In this document: positions 10,445-21,903 of the stretch, piece by piece
Position numbering within the stretch: the first letter of the stretch is position 1
Layout of the letters: every line of letters begins with the position of its first letter
DNA from: Stramenopiles sp. TOSAG23-2
Taxonomy: Eukaryota > Sar
NCBI GenBank assembly: GCA_900128395.1
Contig: LT649284.1
Span: 1-46,026 of the forward strand
DNA: 46,026 nucleotides
Reading direction: 5' to 3'
Made by a program: the position numbers and the translations under genes
Notes under the pieces: generated by a model
What the model was told of the DNA's origin: nothing
The model's input: only the letters and a program-made list of their open reading frames with translations
Database searches by the model: none

Positions 10445-12894
10445 ATGCAATTGCAACGTTGTTTATTGAAAAATAAACATATTAATTATTTCTTCTTTCA
10501 ACAATTTCAAAAAAAAAATAAAAACTACGAACAATTATCAATATTCATTAATAATAAAACAAAACAACGTATTAAAAATAATAATATAGTAGCAATACGA
10601 AATTATTTAACAACTAATACATATAGAAACAACACATTAAAACCACGTATTATTACTACCACGAATATAGTCAATAATAATACGAAAGAATCAATTACAA
10701 AACTACATTACAATAATAATAATAATAATAAGAAGAAGAACGGATTATCCATTGTTCCGTCTTCTGTTATTTCTACTAATAGTAGTCGATCATTTCATAC
10801 AACAAAAAACAACAACATGTCGAATACATATCAAATACCAAATGGACGTGAACAATATCAAGCAACATATGAAAAATCAATGTCACCTGATTATTGGGCT
10901 GAATTAGCATCCAAAAATTTTCATTGGGAAACACCATTTGATAAAAATAATGTTTTATCATATAATTTTACAAAAAGTAAAGGTCCTATTTTTATTAAAT
11001 GGTTTGAAGATGGTGAAACCAATATATGTTATAATGCAGTAGACCGGTGGGCAAAACAATTTCCAGATAAAGCTGCATTTATTTATGAAGGTAATGATGG
11101 TGAATCACTTACATTATCATTCAAAGAATTGCAAGACAAAGTATGCCAAGTAGCAAATGTATTACGTGATACCTGTCATGTGAAAAAAGGTGATCGTGTA
11201 GCATTATATATGCCAATGTCATTGGAATTACCAATTACCATGTTAGCATGTGCACGTATAGGTGCAATACATAGTGTCGTCTTTGGTGGTTTTAGTGCAG
11301 AAGCATTAGCAAGTCGTATTATTGATTGTAAAGCAGATGTATTAATAACTGCAGATGCCGTCATGCGTGGTACGAAAGTTATCAATTTGAAATCAGTTGC
11401 CGATGAAGCAATGGATAAATGCAACGATGCTATTAAACATTGTGTAGTATTAAAACGTTTAGGTTCAAAAGCACCTGCAAATTGTCAAACAATGAAACAT
11501 GGTCGTGATATTAATTTTCATGATGCAATGAATCAAATGTCAACTACATGTCCAATTAGTTGGAACAATGCGGAAGATCCATTATTTATTTTATATACAA
11601 GTGGTAGTACGGGGAAACCAAAAGGTGTTTTACATACAACAGGTGGTTATATGGTATGGACACATACTACATTTGTAAATGTATTTAATTATGAAGGAAA
11701 TCCAAATGATGTATTTTGGTGCACTGCAGATTGTGGATGGATTACTGGACATAGTTATTTAACATATGGACCATTACTTGCTGGTTGTACTTCAATTGTA
11801 TTTGAAGGTGTACCAACACATCCAACACCAAGTCGATTTTGGGAAGTATGTGAAAAACATAAAGTATCTCAGTTTTATACAGCACCAACGGCGATTCGTT
11901 CATTAATGGCAAGTGGTGATGAACCAGTATTAAAACATGATTTATCCTCATTACGTATTTTAGGTACAGTGGGTGAACCAATTAATCCAGAAGCATGGAA
12001 TTGGTATGATCGTGTAGTGGGAAAAAGTAAATGTCCAATTGTCGATACATGGTGGCAAACGGAAACCGTACGTAAATTCTATTCTCCTAAACTTAAAAAA
12101 GATATTCTCTCTCTAACACGTCACTCATTCATCGTCACTCATTCATACGCTACGCTCCACAGGGTGGACACATGTTAACCCCAATTCCATATATGTGGGA
12201 ATTAGAACCAGGTAGTGCAACATTACCATTTTATGGTGTTGAACCTGCATTGATGGATCCAACTGCATCTACACCAACGGAAGTGGAAGAAGAAGGACAT
12301 TTAACCTTTAAACGTCCATGGCCTGGTATTATGCGAACGTTATGGGGTGATCAAGAACGTTTTGAAAAAGTTTATTTTTCAGAATTTGATGGATATTATA
12401 CAGCTGGTGATGGTGCTAAACGTGATTTAAATACTGGTTATTTAACCATTACAGGTCGTACCGATGATGTGATGGTAATAAGTGGCCATAATATTGGCAC
12501 GGCAGAAGTAGAAAGTGCATTTGTTGCGCATCCAAATGTTGCAGAAGCTGCTGTAGTTGGTATTCCACATCTAGTGAAAGGCAGTTCAATTTATGCATAT
12601 GTTACTTTAGTTGATAATATTCAAGGTGATAGTACAGTTATGGGTGAATTGAAAAAAGCTGTAAGTGATGAAATTGGTGCATTTGCACGTCCAGATACGA
12701 TACATTTCACAAGTGGCTTACCAAAAACACGTAGTGGTAAAATTATGAGACGTATTTTGCGTAAAATTGCTAACGAGGATTCATTTAAAGCGGTGTTAAA
12801 TGATAGAAGTGAATTAGGGGATACGAGTACGTTGGCAGAACCTGAAATTGTAGATGAATTGATTGTTGGGAGGAAAAATTTAGCGAGTTTGTAG
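10445..12894 (+). CDS. Acetyl-CoA synthetase (AMP-forming)
   Basis: Exons 10445-12067 and 12163-12894 flank a 95-bp intron (GTACGT donor, CCACAG acceptor). Splicing joins DTWWQTET to GGHMLTPIP, a hallmark of this enzyme. The product is 784 residues; starting at ATG 10817 (M125) would give 660, the usual length. It converts acetate, ATP and CoA to acetyl-CoA. The P-loop-like TSGSTGKPKG starts at T385, the GRTDDVMVISGHNIGTAEVE block contains the hinge, and PKTRSGKIMRR carries catalytic, acetylatable Lys at residue 734. Residues 1-124 are basic, Asn-rich and nearly acid-free, resembling a mitochondrial presequence, so the two start codons could give mitochondrial and cytosolic forms. That split is inference. 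Confidence 0.92.
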
Positions 12895-13113
12895 TAAAAG
12901 TATAAAAGATCATTTGAAAATTTCGAACAAGAAGTGTGGTTGTGGTGTGTGGTGTTACAAAACATGTAACATGTGTAGTGAAAAGTGCAAAAAATAATAT
13001 TTGCAATCCAAATTAATTTTAATAATCGTGTGTGTATATAGTAATTAGTAAAATTAAAAAATATACTATATATAGGAGTTTGTAGTTGGTAGTATATAAA
13101 TATATATTAATTA

Positions 13114-15135
13114 TTATGTCCATATCTCCATCCCTTTCACTTGTTGATACCCGTTTGATCCATCTCTTTTATATTGTTCTATAGCATTTAATTGTGATAT
13201 CATATTATCACTAAGTTGATTATTAGATAGGTACAAGTACTTTAATGTATTGTTTGTTTTTAATACATCAATAATACTTTGTATTCCACCATCATCAGTA
13301 ATATTATTATTAGATAGGTACAATCCCATTAATGTCTTGTTTGTTTTTAATCCTTCACCAATACTTTGTACATTAGTAATATTATTATTATCTAGGTACA
13401 ACCACTTTAATGTATTGTTTGTTTTTAATCCTTCACCAATACTTAGTACATCAGTAATATTATTATTACGTAGGTTCAATGTCGTTAATGTATTGTTTGT
13501 TTTTAATCCTTCACCAATACTTTGTACATTAGTAATATTATTATTATCTAGGTACAACCACTTTAATGTATTGTTTGTTTTTAATCCTTCACCAATACTT
13601 AGTACATCAGTAATATTATTATTACGTAGGTTCAATGTCGTTAATGTATTGTTTGTTTTTAACAATTCACCAATAGCTAATGCATCGTCATCTGTGAGAT
13701 TCCTTCCACCCAAATATACTTTCGTCTTCCCATCAAATTCAATTTTCCATCTCTCCAAATTTTTGAAATGTTGAAAATTACAACCGATATTAATTATACC
13801 TATAATCTGATCTGTTGTTGGTCGTTCTTTTGCCTCATATTTCAACATACTTTCGATTATATCTTTACCTCTATGTGATATATTTTTTTTATTGTATACC
13901 ATAATCTCCCTTCGTTGAGGCGAATGCCAGTTAGTACCTGCTAGAGGTATACAATTAAATAAAGTAACAAACAAAACCATTCCTAAACTATAAATATCAG
14001 CTGCCGTCGTATAAGTTCTCCCATACACTGCCACCTGCACCTCTGGCGCAACATAAGCTGGTGTATGTACAATTGTTTTTGCTTTTGATACATCCGTATT
14101 TTCTCTAGCAAATCCAAAATCAACTAAATACACTGTCCCATCTTTACGAATCATAATATTCTCAGGTTTAATATCACGATGCATCATATTATTTGAATGC
14201 ATATCATTCAAGATATTTACAAGTTGCATAAAAAAATCTAAAATAGCTTTCTCATTTTTAACGACGCCTTCGCCATCGTACCAATTAAACTGATTGTTAC
14301 ATATAGCATCAAATAAATCACAACCTTCAATATATTCTTGTACTTCATAAATGCGAGTATATTGTATTGTAACAATTTGATTTTGACCTTTTCTAACTTG
14401 TTTTGTCAGACCTTGTTCTACAAAATGATCTTCAATTTTCGGAATACCAGGTACATTACATGCAAGCCCTTGTTGTAAGGCTATAGTTTTCATAATACGA
14501 TCTTTGTGAGACGGCTTTAAGTTGTCGTATATTTTCATAGCACATGTTTCGCCTTCCGCTAATTTATAACATTTATGGACCGTGCCTTGACCACCGCTAC
14601 CTAATTTTTGATTTAAATCATAAATATATTTTTTATGCATATTGTTATGTACTTTTGCAAATTGGTTGATTTCATCCCATGTTCGGTTGGTAGCCGCATT
14701 TTTCGACTTACTATCAGAACGATAAATATACACACCTTTTAGTTTGATATCATGAAAGTAAATATCAACTGGTATATCAGTATTTTTGTTTTTTACAATT
14801 AACTCTCCTGGTTTTTCAGGAGGTATTGCTAATTTGTAATATTCATCTTTATTACTACGCTTAGAACAAACAATTTTCATTTCTTCGCTTGTATTTTCAT
14901 TTTTCACGTAATACTCAAATTGATTGATTTTGTTAATTGATGAAAACAAATGAGTTTTAGTGCATAAATGCAATTTTGCATTAACTGCAACAGGTTGATT
15001 CAATATCCTTTGTTTTTCATCCTTTGCTATACGCCCACCTGTTTTGATGGAAGTCAAGGTAAAAATAATTTTCTGTCTTTTTGATGATGATGAAGAAGAG
15101 GGGGCAAACGATGGTCGTTTTACTAACGACGACAT
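13114..15135 (-). CDS. Protein kinase with C-terminal leucine-rich repeats
   Basis: Single exon of 673 residues from ATG at 15135; the frame stays open to 15243 but that extension is Lys/Glu/Tyr-rich and looks like translated leader. Residues 1-170 are beta-rich and unrecognised. The kinase domain (about 175-460) has the LGSGGQGTVHKCY glycine loop, CAMKIY lysine, HRDIKPEN (H319), DFG (D339) and a TPAYVAPE segment, so it should be an active Ser/Thr kinase, CAMK-like in style. From about 470 to 660 there are 26-28-residue leucine-rich repeats (TNNTLTTLNLRNNNITDV type), resembling ribonuclease-inhibitor/NLR repeats. Two adjacent repeats form a 52-residue unit present twice with identical DNA (13337-13492 and 13493-13648). 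Confidence 0.85.
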   Translation of the reverse strand: MSSLVKRPSFAPSSSSSSKRQKIIFTLTSIKTGGRIAKDEKQRILNQPVAVNAKLHLCTKTHLFSSINKINQFEYYVKNENTSEEMKIVCSKRSNKDEYYKLAIPPEKPGELIVKNKNTDIPVDIYFHDIKLKGVYIYRSDSKSKNAATNRTWDEINQFAKVHNNMHKKYIYDLNQKLGSGGQGTVHKCYKLAEGETCAMKIYDNLKPSHKDRIMKTIALQQGLACNVPGIPKIEDHFVEQGLTKQVRKGQNQIVTIQYTRIYEVQEYIEGCDLFDAICNNQFNWYDGEGVVKNEKAILDFFMQLVNILNDMHSNNMMHRDIKPENIMIRKDGTVYLVDFGFARENTDVSKAKTIVHTPAYVAPEVQVAVYGRTYTTAADIYSLGMVLFVTLFNCIPLAGTNWHSPQRREIMVYNKKNISHRGKDIIESMLKYEAKERPTTDQIIGIINIGCNFQHFKNLERWKIEFDGKTKVYLGGRNLTDDDALAIGELLKTNNTLTTLNLRNNNITDVLSIGEGLKTNNTLKWLYLDNNNITNVQSIGEGLKTNNTLTTLNLRNNNITDVLSIGEGLKTNNTLKWLYLDNNNITNVQSIGEGLKTNKTLMGLYLSNNNITDDGGIQSIIDVLKTNNTLKYLYLSNNQLSDNMISQLNAIEQYKRDGSNGYQQVKGMEIWT
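13337..13648. repeat. Exact 156-bp tandem repeat inside LRR coding region
   Basis: Two back-to-back 156-bp copies (13337-13492 and 13493-13648) appear identical by eye. The unit is 52 codons, exactly two LRRs, so the frame is kept. It may be a recent LRR expansion; the length and exactness also recall the assembly-type duplications further right. Confidence 0.85.
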
Positions 15136-15968
15136 TGTTTTATAATTTTGTTTTTGTCTTGTGTAATATTCGTTATATTTATATATGATTCTTTTATTTG
15201 TATATGTTTTTCTTTTTTCTTTTCTTTTTTCCTCCCTCAACATGTTTATCGATGTTTACATGTAATTTTCTTAGTTTTAATTATTATTAAATCTTCTAGA
15301 TAAAAGATAAAAGTGGAAGGTCCCGTATTGGAATAATTCATGTACCATAATATGCCAATTTCAATAAAATAACATTTATCTTCGCTATCAAGCCGGGCAA
15401 GGTAAATATAAATATTGACAATATCATAGCATTTAATGAAGTTTCCTGATGGTTTTCTAAGTACAATATATGGTATAGTTAGCTATAATATCATCTACGA
15501 CTATATTACTGTCATTTTAATTTTCCAATAAGATAAAAGGATTAGTACTTGTCAAAAATCCTTTACGAGTTAATTGTTAATACCCCTTGATCGGCAATTT
15601 ATAATGAAACATAATGTATATTATTAAGCATAGGGGTGGTTTAATTGTGCAGAGGAGGCATTTTAGACGGCAAATTGATATAGTTAGGAGTAGGGTTTGG
15701 TGTTTGTCTTTCGAGTTAAATAGCATGGGAATATCATAGCAGGGCAAGATACTAATACATTTCTCGTTGAAATTCAAGGTAGCAGGTACATACCACTACG
15801 AAACCAATGTCTCCTGTCTCCAAAATACATATATCAATAGAAAACATATAGAATACACAGATACATATGGGTAGATATATCCAAATAGAAGAAAAAAAAC
15901 AAAGAAAAACAAATCTAAAACAAAGAAAACATACCCCAAAACAATTATTAAAAACAACAAATACCAAA
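15136..15968. other. Divergent intergenic region
   Basis: This separates the LRR kinase (-) and the coiled-coil protein (+). The first 108 bp may be translated leader of the kinase. The rest is AT-rich with no supported gene or RNA. Confidence 0.45.
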
Positions 15969-16787
15969 ATGTCAAACGTTGAAGAACAAAAAGCCCCTGA
16001 AGTGGCTCATGAAACAAAACTCGATGTTGAATCACCACCAGAAATTAATCCTGGCGCAATTATTATTGCTGAACATGATGTTCAACCATATCAAAGATAT
16101 CGTGATGAGATGTCTCGCAAAAAAAGTAAACGCGTCAAAAAAGAAAAAGTTGGAAAATTTGTAAAAGCGTTTAAATATTTTTCATCTTGCTTCCGTGGAA
16201 AAAGTAAGGGTATACCTCAAATTCAATTTGAAGAAGCGAAAGATATGTTTATTAATTCGCACAATGCATTAGAAGAAGCCATTCATTCAGCATTTCAAAA
16301 AAATACACAATTGCAAGTAGATTGTGAACGTGAGATGAAGTTATTACGTAAGGAATGCCATGACGCAGTGGAAGATATGCAACAAGAAGTTGAAGCAACG
16401 AAACAAGATTGTGAACGTAAAGTGAAGTCGTTGCGTAAGGAATGCCAAGATCAAGTGGAAGGAATGCAACAAAAAGTTGATGCGATGCAACAAGATTGTG
16501 AACGAGAAGTCAAAGCTATTGCTGACGAATTTTATCGTTCGGTCCAAAAGTTCAAACAGCTTGTAAAGGAGACCCAAGATGATTTGCGTTCTGTTACATC
16601 AGCGAATGATGTCGTTTCAAATTCACTTGCTACGCGATTAATTGAGCTAGAAAATGGCTTAAAAGAAAGTTGTTTCTTGAAATTTTGCATGCAAGACCAT
16701 GCTCTTCCAGAGACACTTCCAGAATTTGAATCACCACAATTACAACAAGCGCGACATGTAATTCATTCAATTCGATGTCGTCAATAA
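15969..16787 (+). CDS. Coiled-coil protein with 29-residue repeats
   Basis: 272 residues from ATG 15969; the frame is open upstream to 15867 but that part is Lys/Gln-rich leader-like sequence. The N-terminus is acidic and Pro-rich, followed by a basic patch (RKKSKRVKKEKVGKF, about residues 49-63). Residues about 117-203 contain two and a part copies of a 29-residue unit starting DCERE/KxK, with a CxxE...Q heptad character (87-bp DNA period), predicting a long coiled coil. The C-terminus is short and mixed. No known domain is recognised. It could be a cytoskeletal or scaffold protein, but nothing in the sequence shows this. Confidence 0.65.
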   Translation: MSNVEEQKAPEVAHETKLDVESPPEINPGAIIIAEHDVQPYQRYRDEMSRKKSKRVKKEKVGKFVKAFKYFSSCFRGKSKGIPQIQFEEAKDMFINSHNALEEAIHSAFQKNTQLQVDCEREMKLLRKECHDAVEDMQQEVEATKQDCERKVKSLRKECQDQVEGMQQKVDAMQQDCEREVKAIADEFYRSVQKFKQLVKETQDDLRSVTSANDVVSNSLATRLIELENGLKESCFLKFCMQDHALPETLPEFESPQLQQARHVIHSIRCRQ

Positions 16788-17156
16788 TATAATTGATAAA
16801 GATTGTCAACGCCTTGTCGCGATATTAGCAGTAAAAAATTAGCTCCACAACTCCACAACTCCGCATGGATGCTTATGGCTAAAGTTTCTCCAAAGCCTAG
16901 ACAATGTCGGGGAGTTGCTAAATACTATCTGCGTGTATTTTTTACCTAAAAAATTATTTAAAAATCACGCGTCGTAAATAATGAATTTTTTTTTCGTAAA
17001 TGCTAACGCGTAAAATGCGTGTAAACGTTTTTTATTCCTACTCATAATTGCTACTCTCCAAATGGAAAAAAACTCTGTGTACCTTATCCTTGCTGCTGTA
17101 CACTTTTATTTTTACCAAAAACCAATGCCAAACGTCTTAATTGTTTTTTACAAAAC
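16788..17156. other. Intergenic between convergent genes
   Basis: AT-rich spacer containing two ACGCGT-type words near 16966 and 17006 and a CTCCACAA direct repeat near 16842-16860. No gene is seen. Confidence 0.4.
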
Positions 17157-19427
17157 TCACATCACCACCTCTTCCTCCTCATCATAATTATCAACTTCAT
17201 CCTCCTCCCCACCCCCCGTTTCCTTCGCATTCGTCAATTCCAACACTCGACAATCCAACAACACAAGATCTTCCATAATTATCTTTTCCTCATCACCACC
17301 GTCACCACTTTTACCACCACCACCACCATTACTACACAGATACCCTTCAACACTCCCCCCCGGCATAAAATGATTTGGTAAAAACGTCGAATGTTTCAAT
17401 CCATTTGTATCGATTGCACCAATAATTGATAAATACGTAACCACCACTTCAGAACAAAAATAATTTGAATTTTGATCATACACCACCGTCTTTTGTTGTT
17501 GTGAAGAATTATAATTATTATTATTATTATTCTCCACCTCATTATTACTACTAACACCATCCTTCGTCGTAAATCCATTACTAACATTTTTAAAATATTC
17601 TAATAAACTAAATGAATATGCATTTCCTTTAATTGTTTTTAAAAATTCAATACCAGCATCCATTTTCGATTCTTTAATAGTAAAATGTTTTAATCGTCGT
17701 ATGGCAATTTTATCAACATAACCAGCTAAATAATATCCACGCAAACGTCCAAGTAATGAATACGTATTGACACCTTCTGCACTACTTGCTTCTAATATTT
17801 TCAATCCACTCATATGTGAATCTCGTACAACAACACCAATATGATCATATTCACTATTAATAGCCATACGTGTAAAACCACCAGACATATCACTACATTT
17901 AAAACAAATTATATCACCAACATTTACAAAATGTTTCAATTGAGAAATATGGATAACTTGTTTTCCATCTTCATTTGCACGACTAGCATTAACAACACCA
18001 ATAAATTCTAGTAATTCTACTGACCCAGATGCCCATGAGTGTCGCAATAATGCATTCATATATTTTTGATATGTCTTTATTCCATTATTATTATTGTCTT
18101 TTGTCAACGATGGTAACGTAACTATTTTCTCGCTTGGATGTATCTCACAATATTCATTAAATTTTTTACATAATTTCTCATGAAATTGTTTAAAATGATT
18201 TGAATGATACAATATTTTCCAATTCAAGGAACTATGAAAAATATGCAATTCATGACGTAAACATGGCTTTTTAAATACATCAATCGTTTTAATAATATTC
18301 ATATTACAAAACGTTAATCCAAATGGCAATTCACTGCAATGTATTAATGATAGATACAATGTACCCGTTCCAGTATTACTGATGTGTTCTAATGTAGATT
18401 TTTCATCAATTAACCAGGAATTTGGATGATCTGAATCGATAAAATCATTATTTATATCGATTTGATAACGAAAAATATATGCATCTTCCCCATTATCAAT
18501 TATATTTTGTAATTTTACATTTGGATGTATATGTAGTTTTTCAATTGCACTTTTGTTTTCTTCTTGTTGTGCCTCTTGTTGTGCCTCTTGTTGTGCTTGT
18601 TGTTGTTGTTGCAATAATATTAATGGGTTAATAACTTCGGTTGCTACATAATTCGAAGCAACAGGTTGTTGTTGCTTATAATTACTTTCACCGTTTTTTT
18701 TCACAATTAATTGTTGAATTTCAATAAAAATTTGTTGTTTTAAATTATATAATGCAAATAATGTACTATCCTCGATTGGTATATCAATAATACCTGAATT
18801 ATCTGGTAATTCCACTTTACATATATGTACAGTACTTAATGATTTAGCGTTTTTTACATTATATTTGCTAGTATTATTATTATTAGTAGTAGTAATTGAC
18901 AATGGCGATGAGATGGAGCCATAGATACCATTATCATATTGACGTATTTTACCATTTAATATTTGCTTAGTATTTATTATATCATTTGTTATATTTGTAT
19001 TATCAATATTGTTATTACGAAAATATTTTTCAAAACGCGTCATATCTTTATCATTGGATGTGAATATTTTATATACAATATTTGTTTCATCTTTTTCAGA
19101 ATCAATTACCAACATGTTTCGTTCATTTTCTGTACGTGCTAAATCATGATTATATATAAAATTAATATTTCGTATTGTATTTAAATCAATTAATTTCAAA
19201 TTTTTATTATTATTATTATTATTATTATTTGAAATTTGTTCATAAGATATATTGTTTCTATCTTTTATTTTAAACATAGAATAATTGATTCGTTTCTTCC
19301 AAAGTTTCGACATGTTGTTTATTAACATGTTTGTAATATTACCAGTTGTATGCACAGATACTTTACAATAATATTCACCAATATAATTTACATTAGTATT
19401 CTTATTCTTTTTTTTCATCATTTTCAC
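17157..19427 (-). CDS. PX domain plus papain-fold (YiiX/NlpC-P60-like) protein
   Basis: Single exon of 756 residues. The N-terminal half is Asn/Gln-rich with no clear domain. Residues about 395-475 resemble a PX (phosphoinositide-binding) domain: a W-K-I-L strand, HFKQFHEKLCKKF helix, a Leu-Pro-Ser-Leu turn, and KTYQKYMNALL near its end. Residues about 500-710 resemble the permuted papain/NlpC-P60-like group (YiiX, LRAT-like): FVNVGDIICFKC, SEYDHIGVVV with H529, ILEASSAEGV, and YFCSEVVVTYL with C658, giving His before Cys as in permuted members. The C-terminus is acidic and Gly-rich. Inference: a hydrolase or acyltransferase targeted to phosphoinositide membranes. The combination is unfamiliar to me. 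Confidence 0.68.
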   Translation of the reverse strand: MKMMKKKNKNTNVNYIGEYYCKVSVHTTGNITNMLINNMSKLWKKRINYSMFKIKDRNNISYEQISNNNNNNNNKNLKLIDLNTIRNINFIYNHDLARTENERNMLVIDSEKDETNIVYKIFTSNDKDMTRFEKYFRNNNIDNTNITNDIINTKQILNGKIRQYDNGIYGSISSPLSITTTNNNNTSKYNVKNAKSLSTVHICKVELPDNSGIIDIPIEDSTLFALYNLKQQIFIEIQQLIVKKNGESNYKQQQPVASNYVATEVINPLILLQQQQQAQQEAQQEAQQEENKSAIEKLHIHPNVKLQNIIDNGEDAYIFRYQIDINNDFIDSDHPNSWLIDEKSTLEHISNTGTGTLYLSLIHCSELPFGLTFCNMNIIKTIDVFKKPCLRHELHIFHSSLNWKILYHSNHFKQFHEKLCKKFNEYCEIHPSEKIVTLPSLTKDNNNNGIKTYQKYMNALLRHSWASGSVELLEFIGVVNASRANEDGKQVIHISQLKHFVNVGDIICFKCSDMSGGFTRMAINSEYDHIGVVVRDSHMSGLKILEASSAEGVNTYSLLGRLRGYYLAGYVDKIAIRRLKHFTIKESKMDAGIEFLKTIKGNAYSFSLLEYFKNVSNGFTTKDGVSSNNEVENNNNNNYNSSQQQKTVVYDQNSNYFCSEVVVTYLSIIGAIDTNGLKHSTFLPNHFMPGGSVEGYLCSNGGGGGKSGDGGDEEKIIMEDLVLLDCRVLELTNAKETGGGEEDEVDNYDEEEEVVM

Positions 19428-20520
19428 TAAATAAGTATTGATAATCCAAAGAAGAAAAATGAAAATTTACAATTATTAATTTCACAAAAAAAAAATAAAA
19501 AATAAATATTTCTTTTTTCTCACTACAAATTTGTTCAAGTTCCAATTACGGCAGAAACAAAATGTTGCAAACAATGTATCATACAATATATATATATACT
19601 ATAAAAAACAAAAAGACGACAATCCGATATGTATAATTTGATTCTATATAATATGTGCATATTGGTCTTTTTGCACGTTGTTTTCAAGTTTAAGGTAGAA
19701 TAATTTTCCAAGAATTCTGCCTAAAATTGGAAATCTCCTCCTATCAAATGACAACGTTGTACTTGAAAGGGAAATTAGAATAACAGGAAAAATACTATCA
19801 AGTCATCAAGTTCAAATATTTGTACTTGAAAGGGTAATTAGAATACTGAAATTCCTGTAGTTGCGTTTCTCTTTTTGCTTTTATTTATTTTAAAAATTAT
19901 AAAAGCCCCAAACTGGCAAAAACAAAAAATCACCAAAAAAAAGAAGGGGCTTTTACGCTTTTGCACCTTTTGCAAAAGTAAAAAGAGAGAAATTATTGAT
20001 TATTTTATGAATTGTATTTTCTATGGTGTACAATGGTAAAAAATAGTGCATAATGTAGTGATGTAGTGATTATTATAGCGGTAAAATATCGGGTATAAGT
20101 TAACTAACGGTGCGCACTCCAACCATGTAATTTTACATAGGGGTGACAAATTGATCATAGGCATATAACATTTTACACTTAAATATACCATTATATAAGT
20201 TGAAAAAAGAAGATCATTTAATCACACCTACTGTCTCCAACTCTTCTTTGCGCCTTTGCGGTTCTTTTGTTTTTCGGCAGTATTAGAACATTAGGTTATA
20301 CAAACAAAATAATAAGATAGTAATAGCATATAATAGTAATAATAGCATAATAGTAGTAGCAACTACTACTTTAACTTCAACTATTATTATTATTATATAT
20401 TATTATATATACATATATAGACTAACTGAATTGACCCTTCATCTAAACACACATACACACGCAAACAAATATACATCTATATATTTTCAGCTGATATATA
20501 ATAGACTCATATCGTGCAAT
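19428..20520. other. Divergent intergenic region, 1.1 kb
   Basis: Between the PX protein (-) and the EF-hand protein (+). It holds a direct repeat of TGTACTTGAAAGGG (about 19758 and 19821), an inverted repeat AAAAGCCCC/GGGGCTTTT (19901-19909 and 19946-19954), and a hairpin CTTTTGCA/TGCAAAAG (19958-19965 and 19971-19978). (TAT)n and (TA)n tracts lie at 20380-20420. No gene is supported. Confidence 0.5.
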
Positions 20521-21903
20521 ATGAGTTTACAACTTACCGGCCGTGTGGAAACGCCAATGGCGAAGCGTAAATACAAAATACCAAAAGCAAAAAAAAGAGA
20601 GAAAAAAAAAGATGTTAATGATGTTACAGTCGGTACATTATTAAAAACAAGTCATATACGTGAGACTGGTAAATTAATGGATTTATTAACAGACGCAATT
20701 TTACGACGTGTAAAGAAAAATTCAAAAGGATTTGCTGATATATTTGGTAATTTTCACAAAGATCCTATGACTGGTACATCGTATATGAGTTATGATAGCT
20801 TTTGTAAAAGTTGTATCAATGTATTACGTCTACAGTTTACCAAAGCAGAATTAAAACAGTTGTTCAATGCAATAGATAAAGATAAAAATGGTAAGTATAT
20901 ATAGTACATAAATACTATAATGGTAACGATTCTGATGGATAACGTATCTCCTTAATGATCTCCTTAAATCAAGTATATATACTAACATAATATACATACA
21001 CAAATATATCTCATAGGAAAACTTGATTTCCAAGAATTCTCAAATTTAATTGCATCACACCATACACATATATTACGTTCTATTGACCATCAAGCAAAAG
21101 GGCAGTTGCGTAAATCACAAGCACAAACATTGCAAAAATTACGCCAAAGAGGTGCAAAGACTGTATCTAGTAGTAAATCAAATGGACCCGTTCAATCAGG
21201 CCATGCGCATGGGCATCGCTTGAATGTTGCAGAGCTTAAATTGCATTTAAAAGATGTCATTTGGGAAAAAACACAAGGCGATAAAAGTAGAATCAAACGT
21301 CTATTTAGAAACTTTCAAGATTCATTAGTACGAAATGGTATTACATTTCAAAGTTTCGTATATGGATTACAAACATGTGGTCTTCGTTCCATAACACAAG
21401 AAGAAGAATGGGCATTGTTCAATACGTGTGATAAAGATGGAAGTGGAATCATTAATTTAAAAGATTTCATCAAAGAATTTAGAACACAGAAAAAGCCAAA
21501 AAGCAAAACACATTCTACAGATTTATTTAAAAAAGAACTTGATAGATTTATTAGCAAAACGAAAGAACAACATGTTAATAACAGAATGAATATGAGTAAA
21601 CGAAAAAGTAATCGTAAATCACAATATAAAGTATTTACTAAAAGTCCATCTAATATTTCATTAGAAGAAACAAAGACAAGATCAAATGCAAGTATGAGTA
21701 GAGGCAATAGTATCAGTAGTATTACATTGGATGGATCATTAGCTGGATCGATTGAAACGACTAGTAGTGCATATAAAACAAATCGTTCATCCTACAAACC
21801 ACGTGTATTTTCCATGCCAAAACTGAGTCGGGCATGGGATATCGACAAATCAGAATCATTGTATAGTGTTAAACAAGCACCGTTTGGTAGTCGATGCATG
21901 TAG
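20521..21903 (+). CDS. Two-EF-hand calcium-binding protein
   Basis: Exons 20521-20890 and 21017-21903 flank a 126-bp intron (GTAAGT...CATAG). Splicing gives 418 residues and completes the first EF loop, DKDKNGKLDFQEF (from D119), which is cut by the intron. The second loop is DKDGSGIINLKDF (from D262). Both have acidic or polar residues at the calcium-coordinating positions. The N-terminus is basic (KRKYKIPKAKKREKKK) and the last 120 residues are Ser/Thr/Lys-rich and probably disordered. The general plan recalls EF-hand proteins of the cytoskeleton or axoneme, but I cannot name the family. The start is the ATG at 20521; an in-frame upstream extension is leader-like. Confidence 0.75.

Noticed and set aside
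12068-12162. Frameshift in acetyl-CoA synthetase
   Set aside because: GTACGT and CCACAG borders define an intron whose removal rebuilds the invariant DTWWQTETGGH motif.
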